Assembly: GCA_022829145.1 (NCBI GenBank) | Contig: CM040765.1 | Coordinates: 18,882,858 to 18,946,857, forward strand | Source: Albula goreensis | Taxonomy: Eukaryota > Chordata > Actinopteri > Albuliformes > Albulidae | Reading direction: 5' to 3' | DNA length: 64,000 nucleotides | Shown here: positions 49,656-61,739 of the stretch, in pieces | How the letters are laid out: each line of letters starts with the position of its first letter | Numbering within the stretch: the stretch's first letter is position 1 | Notes under the pieces: generated by a model | What the model was told of the DNA's origin: nothing | The model's input: the letters and a program-made list of their open reading frames with translations, nothing else | The model's database searches: none | Translations under genes and position numbers: made by a program

Positions 49656-52653
49656 CTAGGCAGGATCGCCGGCCTCTCTGAAGTACGCCTGCTCCCAGGC
49701 CACCAGGCCCCACACGCAGAAGAAGCCCCAGAGATTCAGCAGCGTCCCGCGGTCGAAGGGGTTCTCGTCCGCCCCGCAGTGCTTGAGGTAGGAGATGCGG
49801 GGGCGGGACATGAACTCCCAGGTGGTCGTGTTCCGAGAGACCAGGTACAGGTGAGAGCCCAGCAGCAGCACCACCACCACCGAGATCACGCCTACCAACA
49901 GGGCGACGGCCAATAGGATACCATTAGCCCGCAGCCAAAGGTCCCAGGTGGGGGCGGAGCTAAAGCCAGACCTGGGGTGGGGAAAGAAAGAGAAAGACAG
50001 AGATACACATTGAATGGAGTGGGAGAGACAAAGGATTGGAGAGAGAGATGAAAGAGGAAGACAAGGAGAGACCAAGAGAGGAAGAGAGGTTGGGGATAAG
50101 GAGTGAATCAGACAGAGGGATGGAGATGTACAAAGGCAAAAAGAGAGAGAAGGAGAGAGAGACAGCAAAAGGAATGGAGAATTAGGCAGACAAGAGAGGG
50201 AGAGTGAGAGAGAGAGAGACAGAAATGCAGCTTAACACAATTTACACTTCATTTCCAATAAGGAGGGTAACATTCAGTATTCAAAATTGTTATCAAAACT
50301 TTATTTGGTCTATAATTAGTTTTAGATTATTCCTATTAATAAAAGCTCAATCTCATTGTCTCCCCTGTAGCCCTGAAAATTTGCCCTCCACAAAATTAAA
50401 GATTGATTGAAAAATTTGTCCCTGCTATATTCTCAGCAGTGCAGCCCAGAGAAAGCCACCTTTTGCCAATACTCACACTTTACTGTTAGAAACAATCAAC
50501 TCCACTGTGTAACAATCACATGGATATACAATACATAACATAGGCATTTGACTTTTGTTTTCGTTTGCCAATAACATGGGTATATTTTGTTATTTGCACA
50601 TCCCTCTGTTTTTTTAACACAGTAGATTTTACACTAAAATATTTCACTTGAAGTAGACAAATTTTAAATCACATGTTCTGAAGACATGGTATGAATATTT
50701 GGAGAAAGACATAAAGTTGTGTTTATATGGAGCTGCCATGAGTATTTAACCCTCTACTATACAAAAAAAGATGGTGACATCACTGTCAAGCTCCCCTCTG
50801 TGGTGAAATGAGTACTTTGCACTCACCTGGCTAAAATGATGCTCCCCCTGATGGTGAAAACACTGCACTACAACAAACTACGTCATGGTGCAACTACTAC
50901 CCTACACTCAGTAGATATTAACGTGCTCCCCGAGGGGTAAAACAGCGCAATCCTCCACTTACCAAGCAATGTAGAGCCCCCAGAGCAGGGCCAGCAGCTG
51001 CACTCCGAGGTACAGCACAAACCAGCGGTGGTTCCGCTCTCCCACACAGTTCTCAATCCACGGGCAGTGGTGGTCATAGCGATGGACACAGTGCTGACAG
51101 GTCTGGCAGTGCTTGGCTCTCATTGGCTGCTGTTGAAAGGGGGCGGAGAAAGCAGTGAGGAGGCATCTGTAATGGGCCGGGGGTGGGGGGGGGGGTGTTT
51201 ATGCACCTGACTGGACTGGGATCAGTCCCATTTCAATTCAGTCAACTCTGAATAGTAATTGAGAACTAATTGTGATGTTCCATGAAAATAGGCAGAGTTG
51301 ATTTCAATTAGCTTCCTAAACTGAAGGAATTGAGCCTTGGTGCTTGTAACAATATTTGTGGATGTGTTGCAGTCTCTTCTCTTGTGGATGGATAGCAGGG
51401 TTCAAACCCAATACCTGCAGCAGGCAATGACTACAGCGCCGTTGCCGTAGCGACTTGCATTGTGAGATCATATCCTGGTGCTCCTCTCCACTGACACTCA
51501 GGGCCAACTACAGAACACAGGAAAACAATGGTGTCAAATTCCACTCCGGGAGGGCCAAAATGTCTGCAAGTTTAACTCCAGACCTGGACAGATGTGTTGT
51601 CTGCGGGTTTAACTCCATTTCTGGAGAGCCACAGGGTCTCCAGGTTTATGATATATTTCAACGTTGTAATTTCTACCAATCAATGGCTGGAATCCATCCA
51701 GGGCCAGAGTTCAACATTCACGCAGCTTTTTTTTTTTGCTATGCCTCTTCATAACATGTCATAAGATGTATAAGACTAAGATGCCAATCTGGCTAATTTG
51801 ATACCATGTGGGCTCATCTTGTTACTGACCTTCGCTTCACTGTCATCGTCTGAGAGGACGAATCCTGGGTCCATGAGCGAGACGGCGAAGTACAGCAACA
51901 CCGAGAGCAGAACCAGCAGCACAAACAGTATGGGTCGCGCTAGTTCACCCCTCTCCTCCAGCCGTCGCAAATCTAACACACAGACACACACACACACAGC
52001 TTACTGCCTATCGCAGATCAGCACCCTATACATAGCAACTAATGGCGCCCTCTACAGTTTGGAGAAATCGAGGCAGGTGTAAGGACAAACTGCAAGTCTT
52101 TTCACTGTAAGAGGGTAGTGAGATAGCGAGCTAGTTAACAACTCGCCAGGTCAGCAAAACCATATGCTGCTCATGATGTCAGAATTTTAAGTGAAGTGTT
52201 TAAGCAACCTTACAATCAAAAAGCAATAGCTTACTGACTGACTTGAACTGGCAGCGGGCGATACTGTCAAGTGAAAATGCGTATAAAAACACTAACAATT
52301 ATAGTATGACAACTATGGGAACGCGTATCATATATCATATTCATGCATTTCTTCAGAGAGACAATGTTAGAAAGCTATACATCCAACTGACAAGACTAAA
52401 CAGTCATGCATTACCCCCTCGCGAAAGAAAACAGGAATGTGTGTGACAATCATGGCAGCTGTCAATTTTTTTTTCAACACCGGGATCACAAATGACAAAT
52501 TATTTAGATATCTTCATCCAATTATTTATCGAGGACTGAAAAAAAGCTTGACTTACCAGTGTCGTGGAGGAAGAGAATCAGGGTTACCACCCATGTCAAG
52601 ACAACATGCGCCGTCCTCACAAGAAATCCGGATCCGAACACATTCTTAAACAT
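49656..52653 (-). CDS. zdhhc12: Palmitoyltransferase ZDHHC12
   Basis: This is an S-palmitoyltransferase of the DHHC family, an integral membrane enzyme of the ER/Golgi. Five exons (minus, 5' to 3'): 52653-52557, 51972-51830, 51507-51415, 51126-50963 and 49971-49656. They total 813 nt, 270 aa (human 267). The N-terminus [18 protein letters not shown] forms the first membrane segment, and [20 protein letters not shown] followed by SLMDPGFV the second. The cysteine-rich domain has [22 protein letters not shown] (DHHC at residues 129-132) and [12 protein letters not shown]. The third and fourth membrane segments follow ([39 protein letters not shown]). The TTTWEF motif (TTxE type) and NPFDRG are present. 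The active cysteine is intact. Fish often have two zdhhc12 copies, so the a/b assignment is left open. Confidence 0.95.
51528..51660. repeat. Dispersed-repeat fragments in a zdhhc12 intron
   Basis: Three partial direct copies lie immediately upstream (gene sense) of exon 3: AATGTCTGCAAGTTTAACTC, then GTCTGCGGGTTTAACTCC and GAGAGCCACAGGGTCTCCAG. They match the termini of the element at 26183-26362. Confidence 0.5.
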
Positions 52654-53250
52654 CCTAAAACGCCCCTCAATGTATTCTCATCAACAAATCATATGGCTAA
52701 CGTTAACTAGCTAGCTACGGATAGCGACACACAGCTATGCAGACAATTGACATTGTGAGCGACAGTTTCATCTTGCTATTCAGATGACTTGGTAGCTATA
52801 CTTTTCAATTATTTCATTTTCTTATGCCTGCTTGAGATGCAATAGATACAGAACCTAGCCCCCGGCTGTTTTTTCAAAGCAAGCCATACCGCAGGAACCG
52901 ACTATCCCAGATCTGTTGAAAATTGTGATAGCGTCTCAGTCACTTCCTGAAGATTTCGTTTCGGTGCTAGAAATATGTGGCAAGCAACTATAATACGACA
53001 AGCTCAACACATCAGGGTTTTACCCATTTAACAAGCAGGCAGTAAGGAGCTTGTTTTGTGTTTGTGTCCAGCTCCGCCGTTGGTCAAGCGGCCTTGTCTA
53101 TTGGTCTAAATCAATCACGTGGTTCGTAATGCATGGGAATCTCAGCGGGATTAACGTAGTGCGACATGGAAACCACAAGGGGGCAATATTTACACTATAT
53201 GTGAATGGGGCGCAGCTGCGCATTCTCTCTGCTCTAGTTACGAAATTCCA
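52654..53250 (-). promoter_or_regulatory. zdhhc12: zdhhc12 upstream region
   Basis: Sequence upstream of the zdhhc12 ATG. CTATTGGTC (CCAAT on minus) at about 53098 and the E-box CACGTG at about 53117-53122 are visible. No TATA box was seen. The transcription start cannot be placed. Confidence 0.35.
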
Positions 53251-54437
53251 CTAAACGGAAAAGACGGCCACAAATTCACACGCCTGATTGAACAAAAAAA
53301 TGTAAGCCATTGTAAACCTTTTTTATTTGCAGTTATCAAGTATTCAAAGTAATAGATTGACATGTTGATTATATAAATGAACATATTCAACATAGTATAA
53401 ACTTCACAGATGAAATTTTAACACTAAAGCATACACATTTTCTAAGTGTATTGGGTCATCTATGTAATTGGCAAATAACAAATACTAAAAAAACTAAACT
53501 GAACAAAATTACATGAACATCAAAGGTAAAAAAAACTGGACAATCTGATTTCAAATGGTAAGAAATTTTGGACAAAATGTTTCTTGTTTTTCATCAGCTG
53601 CACAAGAGCTTGGGTTACATAGAGAGTTTAACAGTCAGTAAAGTACTAATGCTCTTGAATTAAGTTAATTTACCTTCAAAATACAGTACTCTGTAATATT
53701 TGGTCAAAATGAGTAAACACAACTACTTTTACCATTTCATCTTCACTACACTTTTTGTACACTTTTATTCAAATGCTGCAGGCTCAAGAAATGAGCTTAC
53801 ACTTGCACCTTGAATATACTTCACTTTTATTCCGCAAAACGTGTTCCATCTAACATTCAATCACATTGTACTAGCATGTTACATTTCATGAAACCACGCT
53901 GTGCTGACATGCTGAACTCTATGGTACCAAACTTTGCTGACATGACAAACTCCATGTGAGTGCACCTGTTGTAGCATCCATGCTATCACACTGCGCTGAC
54001 TTTCAAAACTCTCAGCTGCATACCCAAATTTTGAGGCTCGTTAGTTTAACATCGTATGCAGTGGGTGGAATATGTGATACTTTATCACATTGCACTGGTC
54101 TTGTTAATAAAACCATGCTATCATAAAAGGCACCATTTATAAAAAAAACACTCCCTTATAGATTCAAACCAGTGACAGACCTCATAAGACCAGAAATAAG
54201 ATACCATAAACGGTCAGTGACACTCCTGATTCGAATGTATTACCCTGTTTTTACTGTGAAGAGCATAATTTTTTGATTGGTTCAAGCCTGTCAGTGATTG
54301 ACATCGATGCTCATTTTAAGCCCCTCCCATTACAGGGTTCATGAGACATCATTCCCATTAAAACTCCATTTATGATCCCGGAAAACTAGCGGTCACCGCC
54401 CAGCCACCCACCACTCAGATGTAAGGAGGAGACAAGA
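53251..54437 (-). other. uap1l1: uap1l1 3' UTR / flank
   Basis: AT-rich sequence downstream of the uap1l1 stop. AATAAA on the minus strand occurs at about 53826-53831 and 53764-53769 (TTTATT on plus), giving possible 3' UTRs of about 610-670 nt. No gene or array was recognised. Confidence 0.5.
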
Positions 54438-57400
54438 CTAATTCTTCAGTTTTTCTGCCTCAGTTTCATCCAGGATGAAGGGAGAAGTGATGGATTTGTT
54501 TTTCAGCAGTGGCTCCAGTGCCTGAGGGCGACAGAGAGAAAGTTTTATTTCAGGCCAACTTCTGCGCAGGGTCCATAAACCAATTCTGTACTCACAGACA
54601 CGTGGAAACCCAAATCCAGCTCTGGGCTGAGCCAGTTCTAAATGAATGTCCAAATTAGCTTCTTGCTTTAATTGAACTGACAACTAATTTAGCCAATAAT
54701 GGAACTTCTTTCCTAGTCAAGAGCAGGGGGTGAAATAAAAACCAGCACAGACATGGCCCGCCACGGCATTAATTCAGTGACCGCTGTTTTAAACCTGGTC
54801 TTACCCAGATACCCGTTCTTAGGGTAACAAACCCAGATCAGAATCCAGACAGGAAGGGCAATTAAACAAAAACGATGATGCGCAGTTTGGAATGGAAACC
54901 AGCATACATTATTCATTACATTAGAGTGACATCATCACCCAGGGGAAACGACCCGGCTCACATTCTCAAACATCATCCACTTACACTGCTCGGTATTAAC
55001 TGAACTTCTGCAATACTTAACGGCAGTGCTTATCCTTTTGCAATGCACACTCACACACGCACACGCACAGGGCTAGATTCAACAAAACGTACCTAAGCTG
55101 TGTTAAATCGGTCACTTTGAGGGGACTCAGATCAGATTTTTTTCCCCATATTGGACCTATTTTTAAATGGGCCATATTCATCCATGGTCCAAATCCAAAT
55201 CAAGTCAAGTTCCTGCCCATGTGATATATCTGCCCAAAAAAAGCTTTTTTTGCCCTCAAATGTTTCATAATTCCCATATAATATAAAGCATATAATATAT
55301 AACATGAGCGCATAAAGAAAGGTCTGAAAGCCAGTCAGATTTAAAGGGCTGCTATCTCAATGCATGTGCAGTACAGCCAAAACATACTCTACATCACACA
55401 ATCATTTTAGAATTCTAGTGGAAATATTCCCTTTGTGATGTAATATCACATGCCCTTAAAAGGAACAGTCTGCTTTGACTGAACTGCACATGCTCTGGAA
55501 GAGAACGTCCTAAATGTGTTTGACGGAACTGAGCCCCCATTGGGACAGAATGACTGAATTAGCGGCTGGTGGATGTGTGGAGGGACATGTGGATCTTCAC
55601 AGTGACTGAGCAGATTTACACACGTTAGGTTAGCATTGTGTAACCCTGCATTCACAATCCACTTCCCCAGCTAAACACTGTGATCTGTAACATCACACAT
55701 AATTTGTGTCTCAGAGCGTACAGAGAGGCACTCAATCTGACTGCCAAGCCGCACCGTCCGCAACAGTGAGTAGCGACTTTTGGCGAACATTAAGTGGGTG
55801 GATTTTTCTTCCGTGTTTGTATCTGAGGTTTATGTGTTAGGTGACAAAGTGAAAATTCCCAGGCCTGTATGTGAGGATACTGAGTCGATGACAGGGTGAA
55901 TTGCAGGCTGTATGAGAGGCTATTGAAACAGTGACAGGATGACCTAGGAGAAGAGAGAAATATTTTCAGAAACCTCTGTCAGACGGCCCCAACTTGCCAA
56001 GCCTCACGGCACCCCCTCCCTCCCAAAGGTCATAAATGACACCGCATGTAAACAGTGGATTTTTATGTAACGTGCCATGAATCAGCATAAGAGTCCTCCC
56101 CGTCACCAAACCGTTTAGGTGCCCAGTTACCCCACCCCTCTCATCTTCCTCATCACCCTGCTCACCTCTCCGAAGTAAGAGACAAGTGGAGAGATTTCAC
56201 ACAGCACGGGTGGGTCTTCATCCTGTGAGATCCTACAGAGCAGAAACACTGATTATAGCACTACTCAAAGTACGACACCCCGAGCACAGAGTCTGAATCA
56301 TGTTCTGCCTCTCACTCTGTCACTCGTTCACCCATTCACCCATTCACCCATTCACCCACTCACTCATTCACTCATTCACCCACTCACCCATTCACTCATT
56401 CACCCATTCACCCACTCACCCACTCACCCAGATGTGGGTTGGATGATCTCCCCCTGCCGGTTGAGGAAGTGAGCGCCTGCAGCCAGCGCCCACCGATAGT
56501 GCTGTGCCAGGAGAGAGCGCCTCGCGGTGGTGGGGGTGTCTAACCGCGCCCCGTCTGCGTTCTTCAGCGGCGAAAACTCCTCCTCCCGGAGAACCTCGAA
56601 CACCACAAACTTCCTACACACACACACACACACACGTACACGTACACACACATACACACGTACACACACGTACACACACACACACACGGGGTTCAATATC
56701 AGGACCCAAGTGTGAAGGCCACCTGCTTTACAACCTGAACCAGAATGAATAAGAGTACACCTGTGAGGCTTCATACAGGTAACAGGAGACTCAGCTGACG
56801 GGGGGGATTACACAGGTAAGAGGAGATGAAGGTGAGGGTGGTTAATTTAAAGAGTGCTTATTTAAAATGAGTGAGTGGGGTTACACACGTAAGAGGAGAT
56901 GAAGGTGAAGGTGGTTAATTTAGAGGGAGGTTATTTAAAAAGACACAGGTGAGTGGGGTCACACAGGTAAGAGGAGATGCAGGTTAGAGAACGCCATGAC
57001 TCACTTCGAGAACTGGAAGACGTCGAAGACGTATTTCTCCATTTTGATAGCGTTGGGCTTGGTGGGTTTCACCAGGTTTCCGTCTTCATCCAAGAAGGGA
57101 ACCTTCTTCAGAGCCACGTGCTGCTTAAGCTCTCTGTGAAAGCTCCTGCCATGGAGCCGGCCAACCATAAAACAACCCTGAGAGACTTGACTTACCAGTA
57201 ATTTACATCCACTCATCCTCAAGCAGCCCCGAGTGAGCAACGCACGAAACAACCGTTCTACTGTCAAATGCAGCCATATGCATGCACAGGTGACTCAAAG
57301 TCAAGTCACATGCAGGTGAATGCAGGTGCAGATGTACACTCCCATGCACAGGTGATTCTACAGGCAGGGCAGGTGTGTGTGGCTCATTCTAAGCATGGCT

Positions 57401-57941
57401 GCACGCACAGGGCTGTGCAAACTCAGACTTGTCCATGCAAGTTTTGTTTCCACCAATCACCATGATTCAATTAGCTGATTAGCTTCTTACACTAATGCTG
57501 ATTCACATTCACTAAAGGCCATGGTAAGATTTCCATATGCAGACACGGGAACATTCTTTGGCTTAGGCCTTACTGAGCTTGAAATTTAGCAAATGAAGAA
57601 GTTTAGCTAAAGTGTCAGATCACACAAGAGATTGAGCTAATTAACCAATACACTGCAGAAGCCACATGCACAGTGGTATGCGCAGTTGCATGGCTCACTC
57701 ACTGTGCCACGTTGCACAGGAAGTCACGGGTGAAGAAGTGGTTGCAGATGTTGCCTGCGCTGTAGAGCAGCTCTCCGGCTGCGTTGCGCAGTTGGGCCGT
57801 CTCTGCGGGGATCTCACTGTACTCCACCACCTGGTACACGCCGCCCACCCGACAAACCACGCCCACCGGCTCCTCTGGGAACGCCTTCTCCACCACCTGG
57901 CCACACCCACAAAGCAGAGAGGGAGGTGGGTTTACTACAAG

Positions 57942-57987
<46 letters not shown>

Positions 57988-60189
57988 GGTTCACAGTTAT
58001 TTAATGTATCACACACCTTGGCACCGCAGTCTGCTCCTTTTTTCACACAGAAGCCGATAAAGACGGGGTCGGCCATCTTAACCAGGATGTTGTCAACACA
58101 GTAGACGTGCAGGTACTCCACTCCTCTCCTCTCCATGTCCTCCAGCACCTGGTTATCCAACAGGGCACGGTACAGGCCCCCATTACCATCTGAGACAAAG
58201 GGAAGAGTGCCGTTACACACCCTACAGCATTACATGCTGTTACACACATTACAGTGTTTTATGCAATTACATCACAGCATTAAACACTATTACACATCTC
58301 TAATCATTTTTCGTTATTACAAACCGCATTACACACTGTTAAACACCTTAACAACGATACAAAAACAAAGTTAAACACCAACGCAAGCGCAGTTACACAC
58401 CTATACAACTATACATACAGTGTTAGACACCTGTACATCTACACAAGCAGTGATACTAATTAAACATCCATACACCAATACAAGCACAGTGTTAAACACC
58501 TATTACACCTACACTAGCACAGTGCTACACACCAATACACCTACACAAGCACAGTGCTACACACCTATACCATAGTGGGAGGTTACAGCCAGTCACCCCG
58601 GGTTGCGGAACGGAGCGACCTGGCGGGCATGCACGCACTCTCTGACCTGGTGCCATGGCGATCTTCCCTTTCTGCTCCAGGAGTAACTTCCCGTCGTACG
58701 CCACGGCGGGGATCATACGCTGCTCGAACATCAGTACGTTGGACGGCTCCAGACCGAAGTACCTGTTCTCCCTGAAGAATCTCTCGGTGGGCTCCAGGGT
58801 AAATTCGCTGGTCATGATGTACCTGCGGCACAGGTGAGAGTGGGAGGCACGGCTGAGCAATGCAGGGGTTTAGGGTGAAGCATACTGTGGTAATAGGTTA
58901 GGGGTCTAACATGTAGCACACACACTACTGTACCACTTATACAGTTGTGACTCTGCTTTGGTTTCTTTAATACATACTTCTCAAGCATGCACGCATGCAC
59001 ACACACACACAAACAAACAAACAAACAAAAACCTGTTGTTGTTTGGTCGGATCCTTTAGGAGAAGCACATCTTAATATCTCAAGGACCAGGACATAACAC
59101 TGTATCATTGAGAGCTTCATTTGAAATATGTATGACATTCAATAGAGAGGGGCAGATTTTAAAATAAGCCAAAAAGAAAAACCTGAACAAGTTGTTTGTT
59201 CATTCGAAGATAGGAAGGGGGAATTTCATAGAATGTAATCACTAACATCTGGCCGTATTAGTCTGGCTGTCTCTGTTGTTTCTTTGTTGCAAGCTTAGCT
59301 AGCTACTATGGTCCAATAAGTCATTTATTTAACCAATTATTTAACATCTCACCATGGTACTGTGCACTTTGACCCGTGCTTTGTGGCCGCAAGCTCCTGT
59401 ACTTTACGGATGCGCTCGGCTTGGATGCGGTAGAGCGTCTTCTTGCTCGGCAAACCCACGCTGTACATGCCCTTTGGGTATGGTACGCCTAGACGGGTCC
59501 CCTGCCCACCGGCCAGGAGTAGCACGGCCACCTTGTTCTGAGAAATCTGTAAAATCCCTGGAAAACACAACATGCAAAATGAGCGAGTCACCGAGAGAAC
59601 TAAATCACGCACAAAAACATCAGGTGCAATGCAGTCAATATTTGAGATGCATGTTTACCTTGACTGACAGGTCTCGGGTTGATTGTGGGATTCAGGTATA
59701 ACCATTCAACTTTCAACTTGCATTGAAATTATTTATACGTGTTCTAATGAGGTTTATACAATAAGATCAAAATAATAGTTAGTGTGGGTTTCATTATCAC
59801 TCCAGTTTAGATAGTATGGTTTATAAACTGTGTCATCTGATAGTATAGAGCTAGTCAGTATAGTCAGAGCTAGTCAGTATAGAGCTATCGCCAGTACCTT
59901 CATTTTCCCACTCTTGCAGAGTCTGTTGGTCGCTTCTTTTCACGCCGCCTATGAACTCGGGCGGAACGGGTTCCATGAGTTGATCCAGCGACTCTTCAGC
60001 ACTCAGTTGGCGGCCGAAAGCCGCTTTGATTGCTCCTTTACAGTGATCCTGCAGTTCCTCTGGATCTAACACCGACAGCTCGGTCAGAAATCTGTTTTTC
60101 TCCTCCTCGTTTAGGTCGGTCCAAAATCGGAGAAGATGGGACTGTCCGGCAGTGTCCAAGCGGGTCCTGGCTTCCTCAAATGTAATCAT
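54438..60189 (-). CDS. uap1l1: UDP-N-acetylhexosamine pyrophosphorylase-like protein 1
   Basis: The family makes UDP-GlcNAc or UDP-GalNAc from UTP and the sugar-1-phosphate in the cytosol. The exact activity of UAP1L1 is less defined than that of UAP1. Nine exons (minus, 5' to 3'): 60189-59898, 59557-59353, 58822-58647, 58189-58017, 57896-57703, 57145-57005, 56613-56428, 56232-56166 and 54521-54438. They total 1518 nt, 505 aa (human 507). The nucleotide-binding motif [12 protein letters not shown] (about residues 110-121) is intact with PKGM and VGLPSKKTL. Also seen are [86 protein letters not shown] and [21 protein letters not shown] and NICNHF are catalytic-core signatures of this family. 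[12 protein letters not shown] ends the protein. Confidence 0.95.
54522..56165. other. uap1l1 last intron, no other gene seen
   Basis: This 1.6-kb intron separates exons 8 and 9. No coding segment, array or recognised element was found. Confidence 0.5.
56320..56430 (-). repeat. uap1l1: 8-bp repeat seeded at the uap1l1 exon 7 donor
   Basis: On the minus strand the donor GTGAGTGG is followed by about twelve 8-bp units, GTGAGTGG / GTGAATGG / GTGAATGA, with no spacer. Each GTGAGT unit is itself a consensus donor core. Confidence 0.93.
56614..56690. repeat. CA/ACGTAC microsatellite at a uap1l1 acceptor
   Basis: Interrupted (CA)n with CACGTACA variants lies immediately before the acceptor of exon 7 (minus strand). 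Confidence 0.9.
58220..58570. repeat. Degenerate ACACCTACACAAGCACAGTG minisatellite in a uap1l1 intron
   Basis: Units of about 30-40 bp built from ACACCTACACAAGCACAGTG and CTACACACC are clearest at 58500-58565 and decay toward 58220. The array fills most of the intron between exons 3 and 4. Confidence 0.8.
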
Positions 60190-60720
60190 TTCGTGGCAGT
60201 GTAGTTCAAGTTGAGAAGGCTACTTGGTTAGCAACGTTCTTTTCCAGTTTTCTCCTTGTTTCCGCAAAACGAAAATATGTAATCACTTTGCTAAATAAAA
60301 CTCAAGCCGTTTCCAAACACAGTAGTCACTCTCACCTGACGGCTTCGCCTTGTTTCTCTAGGCAATCAGAAACAACTCGTGACTAGCGGTGCTTTGGGAG
60401 CATAAAGGCGAAGCTGTCTTGTGATGGAAATGTGAGAAAGGCAAACATTTGGACAGTCGAACCGCAGCCCCATCCGCCAAGTAAAACCCACAAAGTCTGC
60501 CTCGAGAAAAGGGGATGTTGCTGGCTCGCATGTGTTTATTCCGGATTTTCGGCGAACACTTTCCACATGTCCGTGCAGAAGCACAGTATAGTGCTGACAA
60601 ATTTGACTTCCCATGTGCTGTGGTGGAAGTCATGTGATTGGAGGCTTAACCTACTTCACACTGAATGCCGTCCCGTGCCTCACTCTGTGAAGTATATGAT
60701 CGGTCGCTAGACATGTTCCT
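60190..60720 (-). promoter_or_regulatory. uap1l1: uap1l1 upstream region
   Basis: Sequence upstream of the uap1l1 ATG, moderately CpG-containing. GTGATTGGAGG (CCAAT on minus) is at about 60634-60644. No TATA box was recognised. Confidence 0.35.
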
Positions 60721-60929
60721 TTGGTATCTTTAAAAGCCGTTATTCGCATTATGTCATTTCATAACTACTTTGCACACGCTTTATAAATAATTGGCAGATG
60801 CTACTTTATGTTGGGTAAGCAAGAGAGAATTGTTAAAGTGTTTCTTTTTCATATGACACCCGCATAGTTGCTTTTGTTTACGCTTAGATATTATTTATAA
60901 GCCACAATACAGGACATCATTGCCTGTTT

Positions 60930-61035
60930 GTATGCACTGCTGTTGTTTAGACCAGGAATACAAGAATTGTATTTTGCCTTGTAAAACGCTCTGGATAAGA
61001 GCGTCAGACAAATGCCTTTAATGTAATGAATTGCT
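60930..61035 (+). mobile_element. Retroposon tail remnant (CGCTCTGGATAAGAGCGTC type)
   Basis: TAAAACGCTCTGGATAAGAG, then CGTCAGACAAATGCC and TTTAATGTAATG (about 60981-61028), is the typical 3' tail of many fish SINEs and their partner LINEs. The 5' part is not recognisable. Confidence 0.65.
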
Positions 61036-61739
61036 CAACACTGTGATCGGACCCTCTAGCTCCCCTGTGGACGACAGGAGATAGCTAGCCCATGGGCTGT
61101 TCCAACCCTAAGACAAAGCAAGGCAGTTGTACAAAAATAATCCACCCAAAAAAAAAAAAACACTCACAAACATTCCCATACCGGATTACTTAGTTTGGAT
61201 AAGAGCCCAAAAGCAGACTATGAGCAAGCAAAAACCAGGGAGGTAAAAAATGGAAACGTTATTACTGAAAGCATTACCTTGGGAGACAGATCCAGATCCA
61301 GAAACAGCTCATTTTACGCAGACGGTTCAGTGGAAAGAGACAGTATATGGTGTGTATCCATTTAATATATATATATATGTGCAAAGTTTTATTCAGATCA
61401 CAAAAAGTCCATCTTCACCTGCTCTAAATATAATCCTAAACTTTATACCAAACACACTTCCACCTCAAGCAAGGAAAATCTGCCTAATATATATGATAGC
61501 TCTACCTTCATGTAACTTTATCAATAACCCAAGGTTTGATTGTAGATATTGTACCTAAGCAGTTACACTTACAGATGGGCAGACAATTGGATTGACTGAT
61601 AGATGCACTGTTCTTAACAGTACATAGATGAGGAGCAGTTTGGCTGGACAGTCTCTTCCCCCTCAAGCATGTATACATACCTATATACATGGACCCAAGC
61701 AGAAAATCAAAGCCACAAAGTGTTTGAACTAAGAATAAC
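61036..61739. other. Intergenic, nothing recognised
   Basis: AT-rich sequence between the retroposon tail and a probable polyadenylation site of a minus-strand gene. No supported gene. Confidence 0.5.

Noticed and set aside
56504-56752. Plus-strand frame opposite uap1l1 exon 7
   Set aside because: It is a shadow of the real minus-strand exon extended by the CA repeat.
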